From JBFWPF01 sp050250135 (GTDB lineage: Bacteria > Chlamydiota > Chlamydiia > Chlamydiales > JAFEGQ01), in contig JBFWPF010000004.1 in assembly GCA_050250135.1 (NCBI GenBank), forward strand, positions 18,613 to 82,612: a DNA stretch of 64,000 bases, given 5' to 3'. A program made the position numbers and the translations under genes. The first letter of the stretch is position 1. Each line of letters opens with the position of its first letter. Positions 49,019 through 59,200 of the stretch are shown here, in pieces. Under the pieces are notes generated by a model. That model was not told where the DNA came from and searched no databases. It saw only the letters and a program-made list of their open reading frames with translations.

Positions 49019-50251
49019 ATGCATCTCCTCCTCTTCCTTTTCCTGACCAGCGCCTTTACCCCGCTGGACCTCAGCGTTAGCGCCAAGTCGGCTATTTTGA
49101 TGGAGGGGGAGACGGGACAGGTCCTGTGGGAAAAGAGCTCCCTCGAGCCCACCTACCCGGCAAGTATAACTAAAATATTAACTGCCTTAATGGCGATCGA
49201 GAGCAAGGGGGAGAGCCTAGAGGAGATGGTGGTTGCCCCCCGGGAGTGCTTGGGGAGCATCACCCCTGCCGAGAAGGTTCGGGCGGGCTACAAGCACCCC
49301 TCCCACTGGATCGAGGTCGCCTCCTCCCATGTGGGGCTTAAGGTGGGGGAGGAGCTCTCGTGGGAGACCCTCTTTCATGCGGTGATGCTTGAATCGGCCA
49401 ACGATGCCTCCAATGTGATGGCCCACTATGTCGCGGGCGACATCCCGACCTTTGTCGAGGGGATGAACATCCGGGCGGCACAGCTCGGCTGCCAGAAGAC
49501 CCACTTTACCAACCCTCACGGCCTTCACCACCCCGACCATGTGACGTGCGCCTACGATATGGCGCTGATGACTCGCGAGGCTTTAAAGCACCCCCTCTTT
49601 CGCAAACTGACAAAGACGGCGCGGTGGAAGAAGGGGGCGACCAACAAGCAGGAGGGGACGATCTGGCTCCAGCACAACCAGCTGGTCGTTCCCGGCAAGA
49701 AGTTTTACTACCCGAAGGCGATTGGGGTGAAGACCGGGGGAACAACGGCGGCGAAGGCGACCCTTGTGGGGGCGGCCGAATGGGAGGGGCGGGAGCTGAT
49801 TGCGGTCGTGATGGGGTGCGCTAGCTTTCCGGCCGCCTATGCCGACGTCATCTCCCTCTTTGAGGCAGCCTTCAACGAGTCTAAGGTGCAGCAGTGCCTC
49901 CTCAGAAGGGGCTCTCAGGCCTATACCCTTCCGATTCCGGGGAGGCGCAAGCCCCTCTCAACCTGCACCCGAGAGGACCTCGTGATCGAGTATCGCCCTT
50001 CAATCCATCCTGACCACCATCTCTTTGTCTCCTGGTGGGCTGTGGAGCCCCCGATCCAGCCAGGGGAGCAGATCGGCGAGGTGCAGGCCCTTAGCGGCGC
50101 TGGCGAGCTCCTCACCAGCGTCCCCCTCCTTGCAGAAAGGGGGGTAAGAGAGGGGGGGAGCTCAGAAACGGGTAAAGGGGTCGCCGTTGCCTCTTGCGCC
50201 CTCCTCTTCATCGGCCTAGCCCTGTTTCAGAAGCGCAGAAAAAAGCGCTAG
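49019..50251 (+). CDS. dacF: D-alanyl-D-alanine carboxypeptidase (penicillin-binding protein 5/6 family)
   Basis: A 410-residue periplasmic enzyme that removes the terminal D-Ala of peptidoglycan stem peptides. Residues 1-22 form the signal peptide. The three penicillin-binding motifs are S49-IT-K52 (PASITKILTAL), SAN (VMLESANDASN) and KTG (IGVKTGGTTAAKATL). The C-terminus ends with a membrane helix (VAVASCALLFIGLALF) and a run of basic residues, so the protein is anchored in the inner membrane. This supports at least transient peptidoglycan synthesis. It overlaps rsmA convergently by 36 bases. Confidence 0.92.
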   Translation: MHLLLFLFLTSAFTPLDLSVSAKSAILMEGETGQVLWEKSSLEPTYPASITKILTALMAIESKGESLEEMVVAPRECLGSITPAEKVRAGYKHPSHWIEVASSHVGLKVGEELSWETLFHAVMLESANDASNVMAHYVAGDIPTFVEGMNIRAAQLGCQKTHFTNPHGLHHPDHVTCAYDMALMTREALKHPLFRKLTKTARWKKGATNKQEGTIWLQHNQLVVPGKKFYYPKAIGVKTGGTTAAKATLVGAAEWEGRELIAVVMGCASFPAAYADVISLFEAAFNESKVQQCLLRRGSQAYTLPIPGRRKPLSTCTREDLVIEYRPSIHPDHHLFVSWWAVEPPIQPGEQIGEVQALSGAGELLTSVPLLAERGVREGGSSETGKGVAVASCALLFIGLALFQKRRKKR

Positions 50252-51199
50252 ATAGCCCTCGAGAGAGAGCTCCTGAGGCCTCGTGGTGTCGGGTTTGCCA
50301 ATGGCCTTTAGCGCCTCGCGGATCTGCGGGTATTCCTCCTTCAGGCTTGCTCGGAGCATCTTCCGCTTTTGGTTAAAGGCCCGCCTCACAAAGGCCACAA
50401 AGGGCTCCCAGGGCTCAATAGGGGGCCGCTTTAGGGTAAACTGAATCGCCGCCGACTCCACCTTGGGCGCCGGATAGAAACACCCCTTCGGGATGGTAAA
50501 GAGGTAGCGGGGCTCTGAAAACAGCTTCAGGAAGACCGAAATCGAGCTGTAATCCGATGTTCCGGCTTCTGCCGCATACCTCAGCGCCACCTCCCGCTGC
50601 ACGATGACGGTGATCTGCGAAATCCTATCGTAGAGGGGAGCTAGCCGCGCCATAATAGGGGAAGAGATGTGGTAGGGGAGACTGGCTACGACCTTTACCC
50701 CTGATTGTGACCTATCGTCTTGAGGGGGCGGCAGGGGGTGGTCAGATGGCGCACATCCCTCCTTACCCAGGTTTTTAAACCTGGGTGAGGAGGGATGTCC
50801 TCCAGATGGCCGCTCACTGTCGATGCCCTCAAGACGATAGGGCGCAATCAGGGGTTTTACCTTCTCCTTGGGCAACTTCTCCTCTAGGGGAAAGCGCAAG
50901 ATGTCATCGAGATAGATCTCTAGGCGGCGATCGTCGGTTTGGAGGCGACTTAAGCCTCGCGCAAGGGCGGGATCATACTCAACGGCGATAACCTGCGCTC
51001 CTCTGGCCAAAAGCACCTCTGTAAGGGCGCCTGGGCCCGGTCCGATTTCGAGCACCCGATCTCCCGGTTCGATCTGAGCCGCCTCCACCACCTTCTCCAC
51101 GATGTTCGGGTCGATGAGAAAGTTCTGCGAGAGGGCCTTGCGCGGTGAGATGCCAAGGGATGTTAGGTAGGGGAGGAGCTTGGAGAGGCAGCTCGTCAC
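50216..51199 (-). CDS. rsmA: 16S rRNA dimethyladenosine transferase with in-frame palindromic insertion
   Basis: A 327-residue KsgA/RsmA enzyme that dimethylates two adjacent adenosines near the 3' end of 16S rRNA. The N-terminal QNFLIDPNIVEKVV, the SAM motif VLEIGPGPGALTEVLLARG and FYPAPKVESAAIQF are present. Motif IV reads VVASLPYHISSP, with Ser instead of the usual Asn of NLPY. Between residues about 115 and 168 sits a Pro/Ser-rich stretch absent from the family, encoded by a palindromic DNA element; without it the protein would be 273 residues, the normal length. The element falls just before motif IV, at a surface loop. It overlaps the SurA-like gene by 4 bases. Confidence 0.9.
   Translation of the reverse strand: MTSCLSKLLPYLTSLGISPRKALSQNFLIDPNIVEKVVEAAQIEPGDRVLEIGPGPGALTEVLLARGAQVIAVEYDPALARGLSRLQTDDRRLEIYLDDILRFPLEEKLPKEKVKPLIAPYRLEGIDSERPSGGHPSSPRFKNLGKEGCAPSDHPLPPPQDDRSQSGVKVVASLPYHISSPIMARLAPLYDRISQITVIVQREVALRYAAEAGTSDYSSISVFLKLFSEPRYLFTIPKGCFYPAPKVESAAIQFTLKRPPIEPWEPFVAFVRRAFNQKRKMLRASLKEEYPQIREALKAIGKPDTTRPQELSLEGYLALFSALLKQG
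50697..50855. repeat. Palindromic element inserted in frame inside rsmA
   Basis: Outer arms 50697-50725 and 50827-50855 are inverted copies matching at 27 of 29 bases (left arm begins ACCCCTGATTG). Inside, 50753-50798 forms a 22-bp stem with one wobble pair and a 2-base loop (start ACATCCCTCCT). TTTACC occurs at both junctions (50694-50699 and 50856-50861), 162 bp apart, as a target duplication would give. 162 bp is 54 codons, so excision restores the normal reading KEKVKVVASLPYH. The element keeps an open frame through its whole length. No second copy is seen in the window. Confidence 0.9.
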
Positions 51200-52281
51200 G
51201 TCCTGGAGTAGCCCTGGAGGGCAAAGGGCTCGAAGCCGGCAAGCTCGATCGACTCTTCGGTGACCCCATATTGCTTGCGGAGCCTCTTGATGTAGCGCTC
51301 TTGCTCCTCGAGGGCCGCCATCTGGAGGAGGTGATTTTTGATCTGCCCCTGGATCTCCTCAAAGGTGGGAGGGACCTGGACCGAGTGTTCCTTCAGGTAG
51401 AAGAGGCGCATCACCGTTGAGCCATCCACTCGGCTCACCTGGGATTGGGGAGGGCTGTAGCTTCCGTTTGCCAATTGGGAGAGGATCTCCCGGTGGGAGA
51501 GGGCCAGTGTTTTATCAGACCGTTTCTCGAGGTCGCTCAGGGTGATCACCGCCGATCCCTCAAGCTCTCCTCCCTCTTGCATAGCAGAGAGGGCTCCCTT
51601 GACCTCTTCAAGGGTCCCTCCGGAGCCCACCAGGGAGGCGGCCTTTTCCGCAATCTCCTTAGCGACCTCGCCCGATTTATGGCGGATGGAGAGGACCTGG
51701 TATTCCCACTCGTCGCTCTCTCCCTGTTGCTTTGAGAAGGCGTCATAGGCGAGGCGGATCTTTTCAGGGCTGAGCTTGGCCATCGCCCGTGCGCTTACCA
51801 TGTACCCCTTCATCCGTTCGGTGATCATGTCGGCCTTCACCATCTGCATCGCCTCATCGAAGCTCATGTTGAGCTCGTCGAGGTTTTCGACCACATTGGG
51901 GCCAAAAAGGTCCTCCAGCTCTCGGCGGACCTCTCCGTCGCTTACCTGGACCTTCTTCTCCTCTGCATCGGCGAGGATCAACTCGGTGTCGACCATTTCG
52001 TCGAGGACTCGGCGCCACCCTTCGCGGTAAAAGTGGAGGCGGGCCTCCAAGTTGCGGCTGTATTGGGGATAGGCCCGGTGGAAGTGGACATCGAGGCGGC
52101 GCATTACATCGAGGACCGTGATCGGCTTACCCATTGGCTTGGCCAGCACCCGGTTGTCAACCCGGATCGCCTGGCTCCCCTGAACACGTCCCCACTCCTC
52201 ACCCTTATCCGCCGGGAGGGCGCAGAGGGCAGTGCCTCCGAGTAAGGCAGCGATTAATAGGGGTTTAACTCGTGCTTTCAC
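51196..52281 (-). CDS. SurA-like periplasmic chaperone/peptidyl-prolyl isomerase
   Basis: A 361-residue protein from GTG 52281, chosen because GGAAG lies 6 bases upstream and the following residues form a signal peptide (RVKPLLIAALLGGTALCALP). The SurA-type N-terminal domain is visible: RVLDEMVDTELILADAEEKKVQVSDGEVRRELEDLFG. A parvulin-like central region follows (YQVLSIRHKSGEVAKEIAEKAASLVGSGG), and the C-terminal helix region resembles SurA. It probably escorts outer membrane proteins such as LptD. Chlamydiae have an uncharacterised homolog next to ksgA, as far as I recall. It is translationally coupled to rsmA by a 4-base overlap. Confidence 0.8.
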   Translation of the reverse strand: MKARVKPLLIAALLGGTALCALPADKGEEWGRVQGSQAIRVDNRVLAKPMGKPITVLDVMRRLDVHFHRAYPQYSRNLEARLHFYREGWRRVLDEMVDTELILADAEEKKVQVSDGEVRRELEDLFGPNVVENLDELNMSFDEAMQMVKADMITERMKGYMVSARAMAKLSPEKIRLAYDAFSKQQGESDEWEYQVLSIRHKSGEVAKEIAEKAASLVGSGGTLEEVKGALSAMQEGGELEGSAVITLSDLEKRSDKTLALSHREILSQLANGSYSPPQSQVSRVDGSTVMRLFYLKEHSVQVPPTFEEIQGQIKNHLLQMAALEEQERYIKRLRKQYGVTEESIELAGFEPFALQGYSRT

Positions 52282-52418
52282 AGGATCTTCCAATATTTCG
52301 CCCCAGCCTACCAGAGCCTCGGATTTGCAACCAGACCCCCCAAGCGCACTTTTCAGTTGTCGAAAATCCCCAGATTTTAATCTAATCTTGACTTGCACGC
52401 CCAACATGGAGGCCTCTC

Positions 52419-55400
52419 ATGCAGTCTGCTCAAAACCTTTCCCAGAATCAAACCCCCTTCCTCGTTCCCCGCAATACGGTGGGGAGTTGGCAATACGGTG
52501 GAACCCGCTGGCTTATCCTGGACCGGTCGGGAGGGGCTACTTTGAGGGATGGGCAGGGCCGAATCCTGGAGCATTTCACCTGCAACCAGATCTCGATTGG
52601 GGCAGGGGACCATCCACTTACTGGTGAGCAGCTCCATCGGATCCATCAGCTAGGCTCCGCAACCCTCCACCCAGTCATCGATCAGAACCACAAGCTCCAT
52701 TTTGTTCCCTTGCTTGTTGGCGCAGGAAAAAGCAGAAATAGCGGCAATCAGGCAGTGTCCTCCTCTGGCGGGGCATTCACAAAGTCTACTGCCACATCCA
52801 CAAAGCCTACTGCCCCATCTACAAAGCCTACTGCCTCATCCACAAAGCCTACTGCCCCATCTACAAAGCCTACTGCCCCATCTACAAAGCCTACTGCCTC
52901 ATCCACAAAGCCTACTGCCCCATCTACAAAGCCTACTGCCACATCCACAAAGCCTACTGCCACATTTACAAAGCCTACTGCCTCATCCACAAAGCCTACT
53001 GCCTCATCCACAAAGCCTACTGCCACATTTACAAAGCCTACTGCCTCATCCACAAAGCCTACTGCCACATTTACAAAGCCTTTTACCTCATCCGCAAAAG
53101 TCACTAAAGATGAGATGGCTACTACTGCAGATACTCTCAAGCCCACAAAAATTGAAATGCCTAATTTAATCGAGAGCGACTTCGTTAAACAGGTTACACC
53201 TGGCCTTTCGAGCTACGCCAAGACAGGTCTAGGTCATTTGGAAAAGGAAATGGGCCTTGAATACGAAGAGGCTCATGTCCTGTTGAACAGCACCGGTGGG
53301 CTTCTCCAGAGGGAGGACTCAACGTGGGCAAAGACGATCAAGAGATATACGCATCAAGTGTACAAGCCTTGGATCGCCGATTGGCAAACGGTTGGCGAGA
53401 GGGGCGAAAGGGTGACTTGGCGAACCACTCACTTCAAGAAACTGGTTAAGGCCGCCTTCAAAGAACGTCGCTGGCCCTCGAGTTTCGAACTTTCCAACAT
53501 GGCTAAAGGGGGGGCCGACAAAGCCTTTTACTGGGGGCTAGTGTATCTAGAGCAACAAAAAGACCATCTGACTGGATTGTCTAGGCCTAAACAGGGCCCC
53601 TCTATCCCCGTCAAGCTAGAATCGACTCCCTTATTCAAACAGGCGGCTGACTTAAGTTATCTCGAGGCGATGTGCGAATATGGCTACTGCTGCGAAACAG
53701 GGTGGTATGACCAGGTCACCGTAGAATCGAACGGTGATGTTATTTTGAATAAACCTGATCTTGCATTAGCCAAAAATTGGTATAAAAAGGCCGCAGAAGG
53801 CGACAGTCCGGTAGGTTACTATCTTTTGGCTCGCCTCGCCCTTTTAAAGAGTCATGGAGTTTTTTCAGAAGAGGTCGTTGGTTTATTAAAAAACGCTACT
53901 GAGAATAGTCAAAAAACAAGCCAAAAGCGTATTCCGGGAGCATTTTATCTTTTAGGAGAGTATTACGAAAGCGTAGGTAATAAAGAGGAGGCGGTAAAAT
54001 ACTATGAACTTGCGATAAGCCAAGATGTATATCCCCCAGCCGCTTATCGACTGGCGAACTACTATCTCACCGCTAATAACTATTGTAAGGCTATTGAGAA
54101 TTACGAGAAGGCGACCCACCCCTTGCAGTTTATGCAGGAACAAGAAGAGCCTGGCGATGGGTACTTTCCCGATGAACGGGCCTGCTACGAATATGCACTC
54201 ATACTTAAGGATGGAAAATACGGAGTGAGGCCAGATCCAGCAAAAGCTCTCCAGTGCCTTTTACTAGGGCAACGCTTCGGACGGCCGCATAAGGAGAGTT
54301 TAGAGGAGCTGAGCCATTGGTTTAGCGGGGAGCGGTGGCCTCGACTTAAAAACGAGAAGCTAGCTGAGTACTTCCGCCAATTAGTCGCCCGGTTCCCGGA
54401 AGGGGGGTCTTCTGCCAACCAAGAAATCCCAAGTTCCGTTAACCCACCCCCCGCAGAGACGCAACCTATTGTTGCAAGCGCCTTGGAGAATACCGATCAA
54501 CTGGCGGAGCCGAGCCCGCCTACACTCGACGACTCTGCCTCTGCGGAGGAAACCCTCGAGGAGTTGCAGGTGGGCATTGGTGAGACCGAAGATAAGCTCA
54601 CCAAACTTGATCTCGAAATTCACAACCTTAAAAACCGCCTAGAGCAGGTCGAACGTGGCCAGGGGACCCTCCAAAAACTAGAGAAGGAGGTCGAGTATCA
54701 CAGGGAGCTTTTATCTCATAAAATCAAAAAGAAAGAAGCGATTGAACAGTTTCAAGACAACCCCAACCTGCTAACTTTCTATTATCGATTCCAGAGAAGA
54801 CTTAACTCGATCTTTATCAGCGCCCATGCGCTACAGGGTGGATCTGTAGGGGCAAGCAAGGGTAAGCTAGGTCACGCTGGAAATACGCTGAATCTATTTG
54901 CCGGAGCCTTTGGAATGATTCCGGTCTTCGGCGGGGCTGCGGAGAAGGTCGCAGAGGTAATTGGAGCAGCTTTTCAATTTTTAGATAAAAAAAGGGTAAC
55001 CAATCAGGCTGCCAACATAGCCGATATAGGGCCCGTTCCGTATGTTGATAAGGAGATCGAAGAGGCCGCGCGTGAACTCACGAAGATATTTAAACCCCAA
55101 CTTAAGAAGATTGCAACGTCCGAAGAGGTTTTAGAGCTCAGGAAAAAGAACCGGTTGACCCGTTTCGGCTCGTTCTCAGAAGGAATTCGAGAGGGGAAGG
55201 ACATGGTAGGAGAGTGGATCCTCTGTTCTACGTCTCAAGCTCCTGCGGCGGATGTCGCCGATTTTGCGGCTTTGTGGGTTTGCGAACATCTGAACAATCT
55301 AGAGCACGAGAAGAGTGCCCCAACCCTAGCAGGTTTCTCCTCCCGGTTAGTCAACATCGTTATGCAAAAACGGCCCCGTGCTGCGAGTAGTGGGAAATCA

Positions 55401-55994
55401 TGGAGCGACCTAAAGGCAAAATTCAAAGAAGGCAAGGAGTCGTTTTCCACTTTGGTGGGACTAAGTGTTGTGCTGACCAAAAATGGAGGGTCATGGCCGC
55501 TAGAAGGGCTGTTTACCCGTTGTGGTATCCATGATAGGCATCGCAACGAGTACTATGGGAGTCCAGCTAACGGTTGTGATACAACAAAATATGGGTGGTG
55601 CCTCGGCACCCTTGAACACGCTAAAATGAGGGGCATCGCGAACTTGAGCACATCGACGCAGCGGGCTATCAAAGATCATACGGACGAGATCAAGAAGCTC
55701 AAACACGATGTGAGCCGCATCGACAACTGGCAGAACGTTCAGGAATGGCATAATAAAATTACACGGGTTGAAGAAGAAAATCAGCAGCTAAAATTGCTCT
55801 TAAACAGCCTTGCTCAGCACCTAAACAAGACAAATTCGCTTCCTCCCGAGTTGATGAATCAATTTTCATCAGCAACTGTAGGAGTCGCTGCTCGCCCTGT
55901 GCAGGCTACCAACTCTCAAACCGCTTCGCCTCTATCAGGAAACAATTCTACCTGCGGCTCGGAAAAGGAGAGCAAACAAGAGAAGACGAACTAG
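52419..55994 (+). CDS. Giant Sel1-repeat protein A, tandem paralog 1
   Basis: A 1191-residue protein from ATG 52419 (GGAGG about 7 bases upstream). Residues 1-97 are almost identical to those of the next two genes (MQSAQNLSQNQTPFLVP...). A 15-unit KPTA heptad repeat follows (about 121-225), then Sel1/TPR-like repeats (AMCEYGYCCETGW, SPVGYYLLARLALL, AFYLLGEYYESVGN), a coiled coil (about 705-765), a conserved domain with FISAHALQGGSVG and AGAFGMIPVFGGAAEKV, and a tail of about 73 residues near-identical to paralog 2. There is no signal peptide. Likely a secreted scaffold or effector (inference). Divergent from the SurA-like gene. Confidence 0.65.
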   Translation: MQSAQNLSQNQTPFLVPRNTVGSWQYGGTRWLILDRSGGATLRDGQGRILEHFTCNQISIGAGDHPLTGEQLHRIHQLGSATLHPVIDQNHKLHFVPLLVGAGKSRNSGNQAVSSSGGAFTKSTATSTKPTAPSTKPTASSTKPTAPSTKPTAPSTKPTASSTKPTAPSTKPTATSTKPTATFTKPTASSTKPTASSTKPTATFTKPTASSTKPTATFTKPFTSSAKVTKDEMATTADTLKPTKIEMPNLIESDFVKQVTPGLSSYAKTGLGHLEKEMGLEYEEAHVLLNSTGGLLQREDSTWAKTIKRYTHQVYKPWIADWQTVGERGERVTWRTTHFKKLVKAAFKERRWPSSFELSNMAKGGADKAFYWGLVYLEQQKDHLTGLSRPKQGPSIPVKLESTPLFKQAADLSYLEAMCEYGYCCETGWYDQVTVESNGDVILNKPDLALAKNWYKKAAEGDSPVGYYLLARLALLKSHGVFSEEVVGLLKNATENSQKTSQKRIPGAFYLLGEYYESVGNKEEAVKYYELAISQDVYPPAAYRLANYYLTANNYCKAIENYEKATHPLQFMQEQEEPGDGYFPDERACYEYALILKDGKYGVRPDPAKALQCLLLGQRFGRPHKESLEELSHWFSGERWPRLKNEKLAEYFRQLVARFPEGGSSANQEIPSSVNPPPAETQPIVASALENTDQLAEPSPPTLDDSASAEETLEELQVGIGETEDKLTKLDLEIHNLKNRLEQVERGQGTLQKLEKEVEYHRELLSHKIKKKEAIEQFQDNPNLLTFYYRFQRRLNSIFISAHALQGGSVGASKGKLGHAGNTLNLFAGAFGMIPVFGGAAEKVAEVIGAAFQFLDKKRVTNQAANIADIGPVPYVDKEIEEAARELTKIFKPQLKKIATSEEVLELRKKNRLTRFGSFSEGIREGKDMVGEWILCSTSQAPAADVADFAALWVCEHLNNLEHEKSAPTLAGFSSRLVNIVMQKRPRAASSGKSWSDLKAKFKEGKESFSTLVGLSVVLTKNGGSWPLEGLFTRCGIHDRHRNEYYGSPANGCDTTKYGWCLGTLEHAKMRGIANLSTSTQRAIKDHTDEIKKLKHDVSRIDNWQNVQEWHNKITRVEEENQQLKLLLNSLAQHLNKTNSLPPELMNQFSSATVGVAARPVQATNSQTASPLSGNNSTCGSEKESKQEKTN
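52779..53093 (+). repeat. Fifteen-unit 21-bp minisatellite in Sel1 paralog 1
   Basis: Exactly 15 units of 21 bp encode heptads of the form TKPTA(P/S/T)(S/F); the first (TKSTATS) and last (TKPFTSS) are degenerate. It is absent from paralogs 2 and 3, where the same point is filled by unrelated sequence. Identity between units suggests recent expansion. Frame is preserved for any copy number. Confidence 0.92.
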
Positions 55995-56233
55995 AGAATC
56001 TCCCGCTTGCGCTCCTTCTTGTCGAGGCTGATGGTCCCCGAGCCGAAGGTGAGGGGGTAGGGGAGACCCCCACCCCGAACTTACTTACCCGGTCTGATTG
56101 CCATGTCTACTATCCGATCCCTGCATCGGGGATAGAGGTTGGCCACCAGGCCCCCCAAGCGCACTTTTCACTTGTCGATATTCCCCAGATTTTAATCTAA
56201 TCTTGACTTGCACGCCCAACATGGAGGCCTCTC
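55995..56233 (+). repeat. Duplicated spacer between Sel1 paralogs, copy 1
   Basis: This 239-bp spacer is nearly identical to 60776-61016. Its right part (from about CCCCCCAAGCGCAC to GGAGGCCTCTC) also occurs before paralog 1 (about 52339-52418) and holds the shared ribosome site and probable promoter (TTGTCG and TAATCT boxes, weakly spaced). Its left part reads on the minus strand as an open stretch ending LTFGSGTISLDKKERKREIL and a stop, which looks like the 3' end of a lost convergent gene carried along by the duplication. Confidence 0.8.
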
Positions 56234-59200
56234 ATGCAGTCTGCTCAAAACCTTTCCCAGAATCAAACCCCCTTTCTCGTTCCCCCCAATACGGTGGGGA
56301 GTTGGCAATACGGTGAAACCCGCTGGCTTATCCTGGACCGGTCGGGAGGGGCTACTTTGAGGGATGGGCAGGGCCGAATCCTGGAGCATTTCACCTGCAA
56401 CCAGATCTCGATTGGGGCTGGGGACCATCCACTTACTGGTGAGCAGCTCCATCGGATCCATCAGCTGGGCTCCGCAACCCTCCACCCAGTCATCGATCAG
56501 AACTACAAGCTCCATCTGGTTCCCCGGCTCTTTGGTGCTGGCAAGGATGAACGGCAAAAGGACTCCAAAAGCACCTCAGTACTCACGATGTCGCCAAATC
56601 AGACAAGCAGTCAGAAGACGCTGTGGGATAATACAAATAGCAATAGTGAAACTGAGAAACAATTCCCTGATTGCCTGCTTGGGGAGGGGGATAGCGAATG
56701 GAGCAGATTTGTCCAGACAGAAGTGACGGGTTGGCCGGCATTTGGGAATGAAATTGATCGCTATGAAAAGGGGATGGCAAAGCCATGGATAGTCGACGAT
56801 CCGATTCGTCGGCAGAACTCAGATACCAGAAGGGACTCTAGGGGTAAGCTAGGAGTCGATTTCGGTTGGAACGGACCAAGTCTCAAGCGACTGCTCACAG
56901 GCACTCGCTTCAGCCCTGAGGAGGACTATCGACACGGCATTTTTCTTCAATGGGAGGTGTCGCCCTCCACGTTTTGGCCCACAATCATGAGAGAATCGAG
57001 GTTTAAATCGGTAGTAGACCACTTTAAGATGGCAGCAGAGGGTGGATTTGCTCCCGCGATGTGCGAATATGGCTACATTTTTGAGGTAGGCTACGGGGGG
57101 TCAGAAATCAACTTAACAATGGCGGAGAAATGGTATAGGAGTGCTTCTGGAATGGGAGACGCTGTAGGGCACTATCTTCTCGCCCAACTTTTGCGCCGCT
57201 TGAAAACGGGGAGTGATCAGGATATCATACAGCTTCTAACAAGAGCCGTTAAGGAAGATCGCGAGAGCCGGGTGCCGCTTGCCTGCTATGAGTTGGGGCG
57301 CATCTATTCTTCCGGTATAGGCGTTCCGCGCGACCTGGACAGAGCAAAAGAGTTATATGAGTTGGCCCTGAGCAGGGATGTGTGCCCTCCTGCAGCCAGA
57401 GAGCTAGCCTATATTTGTGAAAGAGAAGGCAATATTGAAGCTGCACGTCAATATCTCGAAATGGCTGTCAATCCCTTAACGTATACTAAGCGTAGCAACG
57501 TTCGTTATACCCCCGATTCTCAGGCATGCTATCGCTATGCCCTTGCTCTACGGGACGGTGAGTTAGGATTAACCCGAGACCCTCATACCGCTTTAAAGTG
57601 TCTGCTCATAGCAGATCGTCTTGGTGAGCCTCATAAGGAGCTCCTCTACGAATTAGGATGCTGGTATGCAGGCGAGCGGTTTGTCACTACTCGTTATGGT
57701 AAACTCGCCTTGCAGGCCTTTTCAAAGGCTAGTCAGATCGTAGGAGGGCACGAGGCCTCCAAAGTCAAGGTTCACCTGTATCGGATAGCGGAGTTTGGCG
57801 TGGAGGGATGCCTATACAAGAGAACCGAGCTCAATAACTTGGAAACACTGGCTAAGTCAAGCGAGGAAGGGATTGCTGCCCTAGCAGTGGCTTGGTGTTA
57901 CGAGCAGGGCAGAGGCATAGCATTTTCTAAGGACGCTCGTTTGGCAAAAGAATATTTTAATGTAGCTATCGAAAAAAAGGTGTGGGCCGCCTATTTCTAC
58001 CTGGGAGTCGGCCTAGAGCGGTCTGATGATTTACAGGGAGCTCTAAAAATGTACTCCAAGGGGGCCCATAAAGGCGATCTCCTCTGTCTTGTCAGACGGT
58101 GGCAGCTTGCGAGTCAGCTAGGTGAGAAACATGTGGAGCGCTACCTTCGCAGTGCTCAGGAGGCCTTCAAGAAAACAGGGTATTATCCGAATCTGCTCGA
58201 ACCAATGGATTCCCCCTATTGCCTTGGCCGATTACCCAAGCTTAGCCTAAATCTCAGCGCTATTCCTCCATCACACGCCCTTGATCCCATCGCCCTAAAT
58301 TCTCCCACTCGTGAACGTAGGGAACAACTTACCAAGGCATTTCCAGAAACTACGCCATGGCTGAAGTATCAGGAGGCCCTCTCCTTAACTTCTGACGATA
58401 AGAGGAGCCAAGCCTTTGCTAGCCTGTTTCGGGAGCTTTCCAAGCAGACTCAACCGACATCCTGGGAGAAGGAGGTGATAGCGCTGCTTCATCTCTACGG
58501 ATTAGGGGTTAGTCAGGATATAAAGAAGGCGCATAGACTTATTACAAATTTAATGAACTCTAGATCTTCAGTTCATGTTGTTGATCTCGCCGCCATCGAT
58601 CTTTATGGGATGAGAGGTCAGCCAGATTTGCAGAAGGTCGTTGAGATGGTGGCTCCTTTGGTGGATCAAAGCTTGGGTGCAGGGCTCTTGCTACTTGATC
58701 TCAATTTTAGTGGCTTTCTACCAGGAAAGTTGCTCAGCCAAATCTATGATGATCTCAATTCACAGGTGGTGCAAGGGGAAGGTCACCTATACTGCTCCAG
58801 GCTGGGCTATCTTTTGCTCGGGGGGTTGGGGGTTCAGAAATCCGATCCAAAAGAGGCCGTTACCCTTTTTATAAGGGGAGACGAAAAGGGTGATCTACTT
58901 GCTTCAATCAATCTCGCTTGGTGCCACCTGCAGGGAATTGGAGGCTCTCAAGACCTCCAGAAATCAAATGAGTTGACGGAGAAGGTGTTAACAAGAGCTA
59001 CGCCGCAGGAACTCCTTCACCTAGGTTGGCTTTGCACGCACGGTATTTTTACTCCAAAAAACATGGAATTAGCGACTCAGTTGTGGGAGCAGGCGGGCAA
59101 GCTAGGGAATAAATGGGCAGGAGAACGCGCAAAACAGTTAGGAACCCTATGCTTAAAATCAGAAAAGGAGGAGCAATCGGCTAAGGCTGAAATAAGTGCA

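Noticed and set aside
52282..52407. Extended N-terminus of the SurA-like protein starting at 52407
   Set aside because: The extension runs through the shared upstream region of the Sel1 genes and would bury the signal peptide; GTG 52281 has a good ribosome site.
52779..53093. CRISPR array
   Set aside because: The 21-bp units follow each other without spacers and are in frame in a protein gene.
52748..53146. A Val/Phe/Ala-rich minus-strand frame opposite the 21-bp repeat
   Set aside because: It is the complement of the KPTA minisatellite (repeating FVDxAVG) and has no independent support.
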